From contig JAHLWS010000067.1 of assembly GCA_019057795.1 (NCBI GenBank), forward strand, positions 1 to 64,000: 64,000 nt of DNA. The letters are read 5' to 3'. The stretch is from Promethearchaeota archaeon (GTDB taxonomy: Archaea > Asgardarchaeota > Lokiarchaeia > Sigyniarchaeales > SOKP01). Every line of letters begins with the position of its first letter. The first letter of the stretch is position 1. Shown here piece by piece: positions 26,001-34,575 of the stretch. The position numbers and the translations under genes were made by a program. The notes beneath the pieces are model-generated. The model was not told the DNA's origin and ran no database searches. It worked only from the letters and a program-made list of their open reading frames with translations.

Positions 26001-27957
26001 AAAGATTATACCACTCATCTTCAGTTGGATTGAATTTTTTTTCGACTATATATACATTACTTTCAAATATTATTCTAATTATAAAAGGTTTCATCAATAA
26101 TCTCTTTACAAGTTTATCCTTAACCTTTTCATAATTTATCCCATAATTTTCATTGATCTTTTTTAATCGTGCTAAATCTTTAATATCTGAAAGAATATAA
26201 CTTGTACCAGTAGGAATATCATTATCTTCAAAGTTATTGAATTTATCATTTTGAAAAATATACCGTTTATATTGTCTATAATTTCTGATTATTTCTTTAG
26301 TATTTATCCAATCTACTAATCTTGATGTTAATAATATAATTAGGTGCTCATAGTTCTTTTCTAAATCAATCAAATCACAGAGATTATTTAGGAAATCTCC
26401 TCTCTCATCTTCAGTTAATTCCTCAAAACCGTCAAAGATTAGAAAGAGATCTCTTTTTTTTCTCTCATTAAATGCAAGTAATTTAGGTATTTTGCAAGAA
26501 TCTTTATTAAATCCTCCTAATATATTTTCAAACCGATCTTCATATGAGCGAAGATGAAAATAAAAAGTTGGGATTTTCTTCTGCTTGATATATTCAAATG
26601 CGAGATATGATGCATTCCATGTTTTTCCCAATCCCATATGCCCTAATAATAAGAAAATTCTATTTTTTCCTTGGGGATTCTTAAGGGTTCTAAAAAAATT
26701 TTCAAAAATATTTTCAAGATCTGGGTCTTTTTCAAATAGATCTAGATTGAATCTAGTTTCGAACCTTGAAGCAAGATCTACTAATTCTAACTGTTGTAAA
26801 CAATAATTAAGTAAAACATCATCTTCAAATTCAATTATTTCATTATGATTTTTCGCTCTTAATCTCCATAAAGGTATCTTAAAATTTTCAATAGTAAAAT
26901 CAAGCTGACTCCTCCAATCTATGCTTTTTGTGTTTAAATTCCCTAATTTCGAAATCAGGCGTGAACTTATAACTTCAAAAAATGAAGGATTTTTTTCATA
27001 ATAGCCCTTAAGTAAACTTAATGTTTGAAATAATTTATCAAAAATTTTTTCTTTTTGAATAGTATTATCTTCATAAAAATTAACTATCTCTGCTATAATT
27101 TGCGATACAATTTCTCTTAGTTCAGTAAGGCGGACTTTTTTAATTATTTCTTTTCTATTTGAGTCTTTTATCTTAATTTGAAGGAACTTGTCTAAATATT
27201 TATATAAGTTATTAATAAAAAGTATTTTATTATCTAAATTCAATGTGACTATGAAAATTATTGCCCATTCTACAGTATCTCGTAAATTTTTATCAAATTC
27301 TTCAAGAAATACTTGTTCTAAATTTATATTAAGAAAATCTTCTAATCCATTCTCAATTGTATTTGAATCCTTACAAAATAACTGATAATCATCTTCACCT
27401 ATATTACTCTGTAATTTAATCTTTCTTATAGCACTTTTATATGCATTTTCAATTTTATTATTATTGCAAAAAACTTCATAAAAACCTTCTGAAAATGTGA
27501 TTGCGTGATTATCATAAATTTTCCGTTTGGTTCCCACCGAGCAAGGCAAAAATTCAGAGACTTTCTTGGCAATCTTTAAAGATTCACAAGAATTAAAAAT
27601 TACAATTTTAATATTATTTTTAAAATTTTTGAGGACATCAACAGTGTCTTCCAAAAGAAACTTAGAGTCATAAATTTCCTTAAAATGAACATCATCTTCA
27701 AAATAAAATCCACTGGATAATTCACCATGTCCAGCAAAATGGATCATTTGAGGTTGATATCGTGAGATATATTCAAAAAATTCATTTCTTTCGGTGGCAA
27801 AAGCAGGTTCAAGATGAATAAATTCACGAAATGGTGACTTTTCTATTATTTTCTTAATTATCTTGAATTCTTTATCAATTCGAGTCTTAATCGTACTTTC
27901 TTTGAAATTTGCCGAAAGAAATAAAATGGTAAATTTCTTCTTTCTTAATGCCAACAT
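23077..27957 (-). CDS. CHAT protease - STAND/NACHT-type NTPase - leucine-rich repeat protein (NLR-like)
   Basis: 1626 residues in three parts. Residues 1-200 are a CHAT (caspase-like) domain with catalytic H77 in IHFAGHGEL and C124 in VIFNSCESLKIA. Residues about 380-700 are a STAND NTPase: Walker A GHMGLGKT (about 440), Walker B LFLIFDGFEEL (about 507) of NACHT type, and ILLTSR (about 542). From about 795 to the end run leucine-rich repeats, first canonical (LKKLDLQDNELPKLPKDIGR, LEILNLGYNELKELP), then diverged ones up to the C-terminus. No signal peptide or membrane helix. Architecture matches the sensor-switch-effector logic of NLR immune receptors: LRR senses, NTPase oligomerises, CHAT cleaves. 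Upstream on the same strand lie a 37-codon frame and the DUF4062 gene, possibly one operon. The trigger and substrate are unknown. Confidence 0.8.
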   Translation of the reverse strand: MLALRKKKFTILFLSANFKESTIKTRIDKEFKIIKKIIEKSPFREFIHLEPAFATERNEFFEYISRYQPQMIHFAGHGELSSGFYFEDDVHFKEIYDSKFLLEDTVDVLKNFKNNIKIVIFNSCESLKIAKKVSEFLPCSVGTKRKIYDNHAITFSEGFYEVFCNNNKIENAYKSAIRKIKLQSNIGEDDYQLFCKDSNTIENGLEDFLNINLEQVFLEEFDKNLRDTVEWAIIFIVTLNLDNKILFINNLYKYLDKFLQIKIKDSNRKEIIKKVRLTELREIVSQIIAEIVNFYEDNTIQKEKIFDKLFQTLSLLKGYYEKNPSFFEVISSRLISKLGNLNTKSIDWRSQLDFTIENFKIPLWRLRAKNHNEIIEFEDDVLLNYCLQQLELVDLASRFETRFNLDLFEKDPDLENIFENFFRTLKNPQGKNRIFLLLGHMGLGKTWNASYLAFEYIKQKKIPTFYFHLRSYEDRFENILGGFNKDSCKIPKLLAFNERKKRDLFLIFDGFEELTEDERGDFLNNLCDLIDLEKNYEHLIILLTSRLVDWINTKEIIRNYRQYKRYIFQNDKFNNFEDNDIPTGTSYILSDIKDLARLKKINENYGINYEKVKDKLVKRLLMKPFIIRIIFESNVYIVEKKFNPTEDEWYNLFESRQNENTILNRMGIVGTVENDFKDLVSIIADPYTPILDNELSKFKHDRKGSWDVIYSSGIIKIDKTKTQFKYYFQEEYQGFIEHYSSKLKQRFQEFEICKSDANSLEEIEFEIGNHRLRNLSDFEELKRHQGYVIDINDRVSELYLDHMKTKSIPKGVYKLIGLKKLDLQDNELPKLPKDIGRLKNLEILNLGYNELKELPDTLTKLDRLYRMNIQNNNIKSINSWWHEFKDLKFVNLLKNTYISFHPKKQTLPSIDYIDDNLLMVDDRIEIKGQLTPKLEKINLKIKDAVVIDYLNHLKDYSGEFAYGITNSNEYISSLTLKIPKGLLNIFEMQNYFEFKDLFWSLEELESLELKGELIKFGKNSTIKNLKIIDILVKGHQFVLNLHESISLLKNLESIYIENFFKFNFPESLKSCSKLSEIIINSQFSNILPDIVFKWEMFQNILINISQNLEDINDYMDQYQLDSSRVLVNLHTQFILNELTIPSHIKKVWIKVLTRFPKNVSINGRLKKLLITNQENLTKEFFKKLNFWKISGKGIYLFGFSRGQTILPNIVNDFKNLINLRIDHLAINDLKEWVFTSSHIKKIYITEKELPSPIENFLDDDNKGNFMIRVRKDCKFPKNKIYMQKLTHLRISLSQLTELPNFLGNLTQFNQTLITSKELSKLTGEFGIKETKFRLELRVNERCILSESLNKLENLTHLQINDIAAKDLPKSWENLKNLSYIRWINPPLDKIPELIKNLPKVKCLHISFGGSQDFQENFWEDNKNNRMEISILHRKPIQFSNTQNITHLRVSGSRISRFFDLLESNFDKITYVRIDNNNFFPYFVKECKNLIYLEVNMEFIEQIPRDLMHFKQIQQLIITDKFIEFSNDFWNPKDICTFKIKVKPNCKFPDFLHELSNLTHLWVELPELRILPEDLKKFNENNVDLRIYTDKEIEISLDDYLTLLNPKFYIIKVAPNCSIPDSLKEIK

Positions 27958-28173
27958 TTTAATGATTTTTACATAAATAATTGAATGTAATCGACATTAA
28001 TAAAATTCTAATAAATGTTTCTTATGTCTTTTGATTTTGAATTTCATTTATTAAAAATAATAATGACAATTTGCTTTATTATATTAAATGATAATCTAAC
28101 CTTATATATATTTAATTTTTAGAGGGAATTCATAGTTAATTTTTCTCTTTAATCGTTTTTAATAACGAACACA

Positions 28174-28287
28174 TTATTCCTTTTTCAATTTTTCCTCAAT
28201 AAATTTTAATCTAGGACAATGATGAACATCAGAAGCATAATCGCATTTTGGAAAAGAAATTTTTTCCGAGTCCTCAATTATTATCAT
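28174..28287 (-). CDS. Possible small Cys/His protein
   Basis: A 37-codon frame with ATG, reading MIIIEDSEKISFPKCDYASD then VHHCPRLKFI and a Lys-rich end. The C-x8-C with two histidines could bind a metal. It sits 39 bases after the DUF4062 stop and 216 bases before the CHAT-NLR start, all on one strand. No clear ribosome-binding site. It may be a small operon member or a relic; the rest of the 369-base gap 27958-28326 shows nothing else. Confidence 0.3.
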   Translation of the reverse strand: MIIIEDSEKISFPKCDYASDVHHCPRLKFIEEKLKKE

Positions 28288-28326
28288 GGGATTAAAACAA
28301 ATATATGTATGGATAGAAGTAGGTCT

Positions 28327-29655
28327 TTATACATCTAATTCTACTTTCTTTGAAAGGAATAACTCCCCAGTTCTTAATTTTACAAATGCTTGTATTTTAT
28401 ATGGAGGTTTTACTTCTTCTGCATCTAAAAAATGAGTAAGTTGCATTTTATTAATCCTATGAAAAAATGATTTGGTGGGTTTTAAAAAATCATTTAGATT
28501 TTCATCAAGTTTAATATCAGAATTTATGTATATTCCAAATCTCCCCACTTCAAAAGGATAATTTCCAGTATTTTTAAATGCCAATTCTAAAAAATCCAAC
28601 AGTGATAAATGCATAGGTTCTAAAAAAGGAGAGGTTTTCAACATTTGTCTATATCCTTTTAGAGTTATCTCACAAAAAGGAATCTCTCTTGGAATTTTTA
28701 GCTCATAACCATAAATAGAGAGGATATAATCTTTTAATTCCGTTAAAATTTCTACTATATGGCTGAAATTAGAATATAACAGTTTTTTACCTTCTTTTTG
28801 AATTTGGATTCTCGTACCTTCCATATATGAACTTGTCATGATAATATATTTTTCTCCAATGATGTCAATTTTATTAGAAAATCCTTTTCTTTTTTGAAAA
28901 ATTTCTATACCAAAATAGATTTTCTCTTCAGAAAATCGCAAATCTTGTAATATTTGTTTTATCTCATCCACAGAGAGTCGATTTTTTGAAAGCTTGGATA
29001 AAAAGATTGCGAAACGATTGAAATAAGCTTGTAATTTAACATGTTGAGCTTCTGAAATAGAATCTCTAGGGTACGAAGAGCTTGTATCCTCTTTCCATTT
29101 GAGCTTGACTTGATTCAAGATTTCTTCGGCATAAGAGTAATTCTCAATCCATCGTATCTTTCTCTTGCCTTCTTTCTTAAGATGTTGTAGTCGTTCTATG
29201 AACTCATATAGTCCCATTTGAGCTTTATATCCTAAATTAGAAAAATTTTCCTCTAAATAACCCTCATCATGTTTTCTGTGTTTATGATACATTCCTGCTT
29301 GTGTAAAGGTATTCCGGTAAATGAATATCAAGATAGGTATATTTTCACGATGAGCTGTCATGAATTCTTCTTCGGTTATTGAATATTTATAGGAACCATC
29401 AGGATATGTCTCGGAAGTATTATAAGGAATGCCATATCTCTCTTTCAAAACTAATATAAATCTATCGCATTTCTTTACATTTTCCAAGCATGTATCAAAT
29501 GTATCCTCGTTTTCAACATCAAATCGTTTATGAAACCAAATAGGTTCATACTCTAATTCTGGTAATCGGCTTTCTAGGTGTTCTAATACATCCTTTACAT
29601 CATCAGTACCTGCAAGAAAAACACATTCTTTTCTTTTTCTAGAATCATTCATCAT
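28327..29655 (-). CDS. DUF4062 (TIR-like) domain protein
   Basis: 442 residues. Residues about 10-115 match DUF4062: CVFLAGTDDVKDVLEHLESR, EPIWFHKRFDVENEDTFDTC, VKKCDRFILVLKERYG, then the YSITEEEFMTAHRENIPILI block. DUF4062 resembles a TIR fold and is usually found at the N-terminus of STAND NTPases or as a stand-alone component. Residues 200-442 form an unrecognised C-terminal domain without nucleotide-binding motifs (RMLKTSPFLEPM is avoided here as not conserved to my knowledge). Strand and spacing place it upstream of the CHAT-NLR gene. Role is inferred as signalling or effector partner. A palindrome at 29789-29806 lies upstream and could regulate it. Confidence 0.65.
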   Translation of the reverse strand: MMNDSRKRKECVFLAGTDDVKDVLEHLESRLPELEYEPIWFHKRFDVENEDTFDTCLENVKKCDRFILVLKERYGIPYNTSETYPDGSYKYSITEEEFMTAHRENIPILIFIYRNTFTQAGMYHKHRKHDEGYLEENFSNLGYKAQMGLYEFIERLQHLKKEGKRKIRWIENYSYAEEILNQVKLKWKEDTSSSYPRDSISEAQHVKLQAYFNRFAIFLSKLSKNRLSVDEIKQILQDLRFSEEKIYFGIEIFQKRKGFSNKIDIIGEKYIIMTSSYMEGTRIQIQKEGKKLLYSNFSHIVEILTELKDYILSIYGYELKIPREIPFCEITLKGYRQMLKTSPFLEPMHLSLLDFLELAFKNTGNYPFEVGRFGIYINSDIKLDENLNDFLKPTKSFFHRINKMQLTHFLDAEEVKPPYKIQAFVKLRTGELFLSKKVELDV

Positions 29656-29788
29656 TAGAACATAGAATTCTTGAATTTAACTTATCTTTAAATTGCATAT
29701 AAAATAAATTAGGAATATATAAACACTAATATATATCTATTGAAGTATTTTTTTTTTTAATCTTTATAAATTAGTAGGTATTTCAATG

Positions 29789-29806
29789 CTTCACACTACT
29801 ATGAAG
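29789..29806. promoter_or_regulatory. Palindromic site upstream of the DUF4062 gene
   Basis: CTTCACACTACTATGAAG has perfect 5-bp arms (CTTCA/TGAAG) and shares the core ACTACTAT with the three repeats at 19353-19606. Distance to the gene start is about 134 bases. Possibly a shared operator; only a pattern match. Confidence 0.35.
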
Positions 29807-29880
29807 TTATATTTTTAATTATTTTTAAGGGTATTAATATTGGTTTCAACTTAATATTCTGGAAATGAAAATTAGTTTAA

Positions 29881-29985
29881 TCAACAATTCTCTCTAAAAA
29901 TATCGATTATCCCATTTATATTCTTAGTTATTTCCCTGATATTTTTAGAAACTGCATAGATTAATGTTATTCCAGTGATGACCAT
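29881..29985 (-). CDS. Possible small single-helix membrane peptide or relic
   Basis: A 34-codon ATG frame whose start is a hydrophobic helix (MVITGITLIYAVS) followed by an amphipathic segment (KNIREITKNINGIIDIF). The same frame extends upstream without a stop into the subtilase-like fragment region in a different reading frame from it, suggesting a frameshifted relic. No ribosome-binding site is obvious. Confidence 0.25.
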   Translation of the reverse strand: MVITGITLIYAVSKNIREITKNINGIIDIFRENC

Positions 29986-30281
29986 TCCAATTCCATATAA
30001 AAATTTTGAAGAATCGATTTGAGGTAATCGATTCCAAGTCGATTTTCAGGAAAACGAGGAATGATATCCTTTATATTATTAAACAGATAAGAATATCTTG
30101 GTTGTTTTTGTGCTTTTCCTGCTTTTTCTCTTTGGTTTTTTTTATAAATAGTTAAATTTTCTTTAAATTTCTTCGCATGACCATCTGTAGCAAGTACAAT
30201 AATCCAGTTGTCTCCTTCTTTTTCTAAGATTTCGATGCCACTATTTTTTAAAGAATCCTCATTTACTTCAAATAGATCATT
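29967..30281 (-). pseudogene. N-terminal fragment of an S8 (subtilase) family protein
   Basis: In frame with the polyferredoxin fragment upstream, the protein changes character at about 30281. It reads SLKNSGIEILEKEGDNWIIV, then HAKKFKENLTIYKK, then YSYLFNNIKDIIPRFPENRL. This succession (residue-strand block, FxxxLxxY helix, YxxLFxxIxxIxPxxPENRLG) is what I know from the N-terminal extension of S8 peptidases that accompany AAA ATPases in bacterial defence islands. The catalytic subtilase domain is absent: the frame stops soon after and the next segment is frameshifted. I conclude it is a truncated relic joined by recombination to the ferredoxin piece. Confidence 0.5.
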
Positions 30282-30788
30282 ACCTTTTAACTCTTGTTCA
30301 ATAATATGATTCCTATCTCTAACGGTCAAACATAATTGACAAATTTCATGATCTTTATCCTCGGTACACTTATTAAAATCAATTGTATAGAATTTGTCTA
30401 TGGCAGGGAATTCTTCTAAGGAAATCTGTCCTTCAGGTTCGATATTCTCGTGAAATGCGTTGGTAGGGCAAACCACGACACATAGCATGCAATAACAGCA
30501 TTTATCGTGATCAATAAAGAGTTTAGGGTTAGAATCGTCTAAGATATTTTGGGCAATCTCCGGAATTGGTCCTAGCTCTATAGCATCAACGGGGCAGACG
30601 AGTTTACATAAACTACATCCAATACATTTTTTAATGTCATAAGTTAAAACTTTCTTAACATCCTTATATTTCCAATTTAGAACTAATTGATCTATAGCAA
30701 TATCTAAGGTTTTCTCGATTTCCTCTTCTTTATCCTCGTCTAGTTTTTCTTTTGCTGAAGATTCAGTAATTTTAATTCTCCCGAGAAC
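30282..30788 (-). pseudogene. N-terminal fragment of a polyferredoxin gene
   Basis: The minus-strand frame is open from about 30788. It closely follows residues 1-155 of the intact polyferredoxin at 15677-16753: DQLVLNWKYKDVKKVLTYDI, CIGCSLCKLVCPVDAIELGP, CCYCMLCVVVCPTNAFHENI, CQLCLTVRDRN. The position of the intact gene's GTG start is GTT here, and the first ATG lies inside a ferredoxin motif (30488), so a functional start seems lost. After about residue 155 the sequence switches to a subtilase-like fragment. The missing 130 residues and C-terminus are not adjacent; a C-terminal piece of the same type lies at 12800-13036. Confidence 0.75.
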
Positions 30789-30866
30789 TTTGTTAATATT
30801 ATTCTAATTATCTTAAATCGTGTTAATTAATTAATTTTAGCTCTTAAAAAATTCAAAAAAAAGGAG

Positions 30867-31367
30867 TTATGAATAATAAGACTGGCTTTCTCTATCAAAA
30901 CCATATACATATTCAATAGGCATGCCATCGGGTTGTTGTTCGGGTGGAACATACACAATTCTTAAATTAGGAATAAATGTGCCAATTCCATTTTTTGCGA
31001 GGATAATTACGGGATGGTCGGCTTCCCTAAAAATTTGTTCACTGATACTAAGAGTAATTGCTCTACATTGCCGCTCATCAATAACTCCTAACGAATGAAT
31101 GTATTCGTGAAGTAAGATGTGATAAGTGTATGCCCAGACGATTTCATAAGGTTGAGAATCCAAAATGATTTTTAAGGGAGATTTATTAATAACGATTTCC
31201 GTTCCAGGATGAAAATGCATCCCACCTATAAAACCTCCACGGATCATTCCCATTTCGACCAATCCTAAGCTTAATCCAGCTCGATGTCGCCCTAATATTT
31301 TTCTTACGTCCTTCTTAACGCTCTCAAATATTTCGGGCATTTTTTTCTTTAATTCGCTTAGGTTCAA
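30867..31367 (-). CDS. Putative zinc metallopeptidase (HExxHxxGxxD)
   Basis: 166 residues. The motif LLHEYIHSLGVIDERQC gives H87-E88-xx-H91-xx-G94-xx-D97, the extended zinc-binding form HExxHxxGxxD seen in some metzincin-like peptidases (snapalysin type). No signal peptide, so a cytoplasmic enzyme. The rest (GMHFHPGTEIVINKSP, PNLRIVYVPPEQQ) does not match a named family I recall. Neighbours downstream in the transcription direction are accessory; upstream on the same strand are an ArsR-like regulator, Cdc48 and Hsp20, so a protein-quality role is plausible. Peptidase activity is inferred from the motif alone. Confidence 0.55.
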   Translation of the reverse strand: MNLSELKKKMPEIFESVKKDVRKILGRHRAGLSLGLVEMGMIRGGFIGGMHFHPGTEIVINKSPLKIILDSQPYEIVWAYTYHILLHEYIHSLGVIDERQCRAITLSISEQIFREADHPVIILAKNGIGTFIPNLRIVYVPPEQQPDGMPIEYVYGFDRESQSYYS

Positions 31368-31435
31368 TATACCACCTTATTAATTTCCTAATTTAAATTC
31401 TATGAATTGTAAAAAAAATCATAAAATGAATGATT

Positions 31436-32230
31436 TTAAAAGTCAAAAAACCAATCGTCGTCATCTTCCCATAGAAAATCCATGAATGACGATAAGTCCC
31501 TTAATAGATTTGTTACGTCTAATTTATGTGTTGCGCGTTTGAAAGGGTCTAAGTCTGAAAAAAATAGATCTTTCATGAGGTTATCAATATTAATCCTTTG
31601 ACGGAATTGAGCAGGATTATAAAATAATGTATAAAAAATTTCTCTTTCTAAATTTTCTAATTCAGGTCGCTTTTTTAAAAAGTCCTTTTGATAAGTATCG
31701 TTAATAATATTTTTTAATTCCACAATATAACATTCTTTATTTTGCAGTAATTTCCTTCTTTCTACTTCGAATTCCCTAATTTTATGTTCAATATCCTTGA
31801 TCTGTTCGCCTAAAAATCTGATTTTTTTATTTGGAGATTTAATGTTCTCAAATTTAGTAGCACATCCGATATCTTTTAGGTTAATAGATTTGGCATCTTC
31901 TTTAATCTCAGCCATACTATACTTGATATTGTAATAATCTGGAGAAATATTAATTCTGATTGAGAGATTGCTTTTTATTCGATATTTGCCACCGCGTTTT
32001 TCTTCACCGAACCTTTCAACTAGATTGTTAGTGCTTAAGAGATCTAACTGGCTATGTACTGCTTGCCTTGAGATACCTAAAATTTTAGCTAATTCTGATG
32101 GGGAGTGGGGAACTTTTGCCAGTTTTGATAATATAATTCTTCTAGTGGGATTTCCTAGAATTACTAATAGGCTATCTAAACTAATGAATTGTTTGGTCTG
32201 ACTCTCTTTTTCCACTTCCATTTTTATCAT
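31436..32230 (-). CDS. ArsR-like winged-helix regulator with coiled coil
   Basis: 264 residues. Residues about 15-90 form an ArsR/TrmB-type winged helix (LLVILGNPTRRIILSKLAKV, HSPSELAKILGISRQAVHSQ, LDLLSTNNLVERFGEEKRGG). A coiled-coil-prone segment follows (about 135-185, GEQIKDIEHKIREFEVERRK). The C-terminus is acidic and aromatic (FLWEDDDDWFFDF). Cytoplasmic DNA-binding regulator, perhaps dimeric. The stop of cdc48 lies 26 bases ahead on the same strand, so it is likely in the Hsp20-Cdc48 transcription unit and may control it. Ligand unknown. Confidence 0.75.
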   Translation of the reverse strand: MIKMEVEKESQTKQFISLDSLLVILGNPTRRIILSKLAKVPHSPSELAKILGISRQAVHSQLDLLSTNNLVERFGEEKRGGKYRIKSNLSIRINISPDYYNIKYSMAEIKEDAKSINLKDIGCATKFENIKSPNKKIRFLGEQIKDIEHKIREFEVERRKLLQNKECYIVELKNIINDTYQKDFLKKRPELENLEREIFYTLFYNPAQFRQRINIDNLMKDLFFSDLDPFKRATHKLDVTNLLRDLSSFMDFLWEDDDDWFFDF

Positions 32231-32255
32231 CTTTTTAATCTATTAATTTAAATTT

Positions 32256-34571
32256 TTATTTATACAGTTCTTCAGGTGCTTTTGAATATTGATCGTGAAT
32301 TTTTTTGGCTCTATCTGCTCCTTTAAGGATTTTTTCAAGTGCCTCATCGAAATCTGCTTTTGATATTACTACTTCATTAACTAATTGAGACCGAATGTGT
32401 TTAATTTTCTCTTCTAATTCTTTTATGTCTTTATTACTAGCTTTTTCTGATTGTAATTGTCCTAGTTGAATATTATAATCCTCTATTTCTTTCCTCTTTT
32501 CGTTAAAGGCTGGAATAGCTCTTCTGATTGTCAATAATGTCGCTTCTTCACAAAGGGCTTGGATATCTGCACCAGTATAGCACTCAAAAGCTTCAACTAA
32601 GCTCTCAATATTAACATTGCTTGCCAGTGGTTTATTTTCAAGGTGAATTTTTAATATAGCTTTACGTGATTCTAAATCTGGCATAGAAACCTCAATATGT
32701 CTTCCAAATCTTCCAGAACGCAATAATGCGGGATCAAGCATATCAGGTCGATTTGTCGCAGCGAGTAAAATAACATTTTTTAAATCTTCTAAACCGTCCA
32801 TTTCGGTTAATAGTTGGGAAAGGACTTGATCAGTCACTTCTGAACCTGCAGACCGCCCTCTCACCCCTGCAATTGCATCGATCTCGTCAAAAAATATAAT
32901 GCACGGAGCTGCTGATCTCGCTTTTCTAAATGTTTCTCTTACTGCCTTTGAACTTTCACCAACCCATTTAGATAGAAATTCTGGACCTTTCACTGAGATA
33001 AAATTGATTTCGGTTTCATGAGCTAAAGCTCTTGCTAATAGAGTTTTTCCAGTACCGGGGGGTCCAAATAATAAAATTCCACTTGGCGGTTTTGAAGATA
33101 AATGTTTATATAATTCAGGATACTTCAATGGCCATTCAATAATTTCTCTTAATTGTAATTTGGCATCTTCTAGTCCTCCAACATCTTCCCAAGTTTCTGT
33201 GGGTTGGGAAATAATTACTTCTCTTAAGGCCGAAGGTTCGATGTTATTTAACGCCAAAGTAAAATTTTCCATTTCTATTTTTATTGAATTTAAAATTTCA
33301 AAAGGAATTGGCTTGTCTAAATCTATTTTTGGAAGGATTTCTCTAATAGATAGCATCGCCGCTTCTTTAGCTAATGCTTCAATATCTGCACCTACAAAAC
33401 CATGAGTTTTTTCTGCAATAGTTCTAAGATCCACATCATCATCTAACGGCATACCACGCGTGTGAATTTGTAATATTTCATATCGACCGTGCGTATCAGG
33501 TACGCCAATCTCAATTTCTTTGTCAAATCTACCAGGCCTTCTTAGTGCAATATCAATATCGTTTACTCGGTTTGTTGCTCCAATGACGATAATTTCGCCT
33601 CTTCCTTCTAAACCATCGAGTAAAGAGAGTAACTGAGCAACTACCCTTCTTTCAACCTCTCCAGTGACTTCCCCTCTTTTTGGGGCTATCGAATCTAATT
33701 CATCGATAAATATTATTGAAGGAGCGTTATTCTTAGCGTCGTCAAAAATATTCCTAAGGTTTTGTTCACTTTGTCCATAAAACTTACTCATAATTTCAGG
33801 ACCGCTAATTGTAATAAAATGAGCGTCAGTCTCGAAAGCTACCGCCCTTGCTAATAAAGTTTTACCCGTTCCTGGAGGACCATAAAGCAAGACTCCCTTA
33901 GGAGGATCTATTCCTATTCTTTTGAACAATTCAGGATGTCTCATTGGTAATTCGATCATTTCACGAATTCTCTGAATTTCATCTTCTAATCCACCAATAT
34001 CCTCATAGCTTACTCTTGATTTTTCTCTTTCTACAAGTTCTTTATGTGTTTTTTCGCTTAATCTAATTTTTGTTCCAAGATGAATTCTGACCGCAATAGC
34101 CTTTGGTTCAAAATCTACGATTATTAAGTCGTATTTTTTACGATAATTCCAAAAGCTTATAACATCATCTTTAGTTATTACTCTATTTTCTAGTAACCTA
34201 TTTAGTTGTCTAGGGCTAATTATAACTGGCTCTGTTAAACTTGCGAATACTACTTTGTCAGCCAAAATCGCTTCAATTTTACGAATCTCTACGTAATCAT
34301 CAATCGTTACTTGTATATTCCTTCTTAAAGAAGAATCGAGCCTTAAGACACCAGTCCCTTTGTCTTCGGGTTTACCGGGATATAATAATGCGGCTGTCCT
34401 TGACTTAGTTAAGGGGGCATATATCTCAATCGCATCACCATTCTTTAAGTTTAACTTGCGGGTTATATCAGGGTCAATTCTTACTCTACCTTTGCCAGAA
34501 TCTTCTTTGAATGCGTCTTTTACTCTTAACCTATTTTCTTTTCCTTCATAACCACTTGAAATCCCACTCAT
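32256..34571 (-). CDS. CDC48/VCP family AAA+ ATPase
   Basis: 771 residues. N-terminal double-psi barrel domain (residues 12-190: [37 protein letters not shown]). Two AAA modules follow, each with Walker [14 protein letters not shown], Walker B ([15 protein letters not shown] and [15 protein letters not shown]), sensor 1 (GATNR, AATNR) and arginine-finger blocks. The C-terminal ~60 residues are charged helix. An archaeal segregase that unfolds proteins and hands them to the proteasome or pulls them from complexes. Its 5' neighbour on the strand, four bases away, is an Hsp20-type chaperone, supporting a stress-related protein quality unit. Length is slightly above the usual 730-760. Confidence 0.93.
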   Translation of the reverse strand: MSGISSGYEGKENRLRVKDAFKEDSGKGRVRIDPDITRKLNLKNGDAIEIYAPLTKSRTAALLYPGKPEDKGTGVLRLDSSLRRNIQVTIDDYVEIRKIEAILADKVVFASLTEPVIISPRQLNRLLENRVITKDDVISFWNYRKKYDLIIVDFEPKAIAVRIHLGTKIRLSEKTHKELVEREKSRVSYEDIGGLEDEIQRIREMIELPMRHPELFKRIGIDPPKGVLLYGPPGTGKTLLARAVAFETDAHFITISGPEIMSKFYGQSEQNLRNIFDDAKNNAPSIIFIDELDSIAPKRGEVTGEVERRVVAQLLSLLDGLEGRGEIIVIGATNRVNDIDIALRRPGRFDKEIEIGVPDTHGRYEILQIHTRGMPLDDDVDLRTIAEKTHGFVGADIEALAKEAAMLSIREILPKIDLDKPIPFEILNSIKIEMENFTLALNNIEPSALREVIISQPTETWEDVGGLEDAKLQLREIIEWPLKYPELYKHLSSKPPSGILLFGPPGTGKTLLARALAHETEINFISVKGPEFLSKWVGESSKAVRETFRKARSAAPCIIFFDEIDAIAGVRGRSAGSEVTDQVLSQLLTEMDGLEDLKNVILLAATNRPDMLDPALLRSGRFGRHIEVSMPDLESRKAILKIHLENKPLASNVNIESLVEAFECYTGADIQALCEEATLLTIRRAIPAFNEKRKEIEDYNIQLGQLQSEKASNKDIKELEEKIKHIRSQLVNEVVISKADFDEALEKILKGADRAKKIHDQYSKAPEELYK

Positions 34572-34575
34572 CTTT

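Noticed and set aside
28327..29655. True TIR NADase domain
   Set aside because: The sequence matches DUF4062 and I see no convincing catalytic glutamate context of TIR NADases, so only TIR-like is stated.
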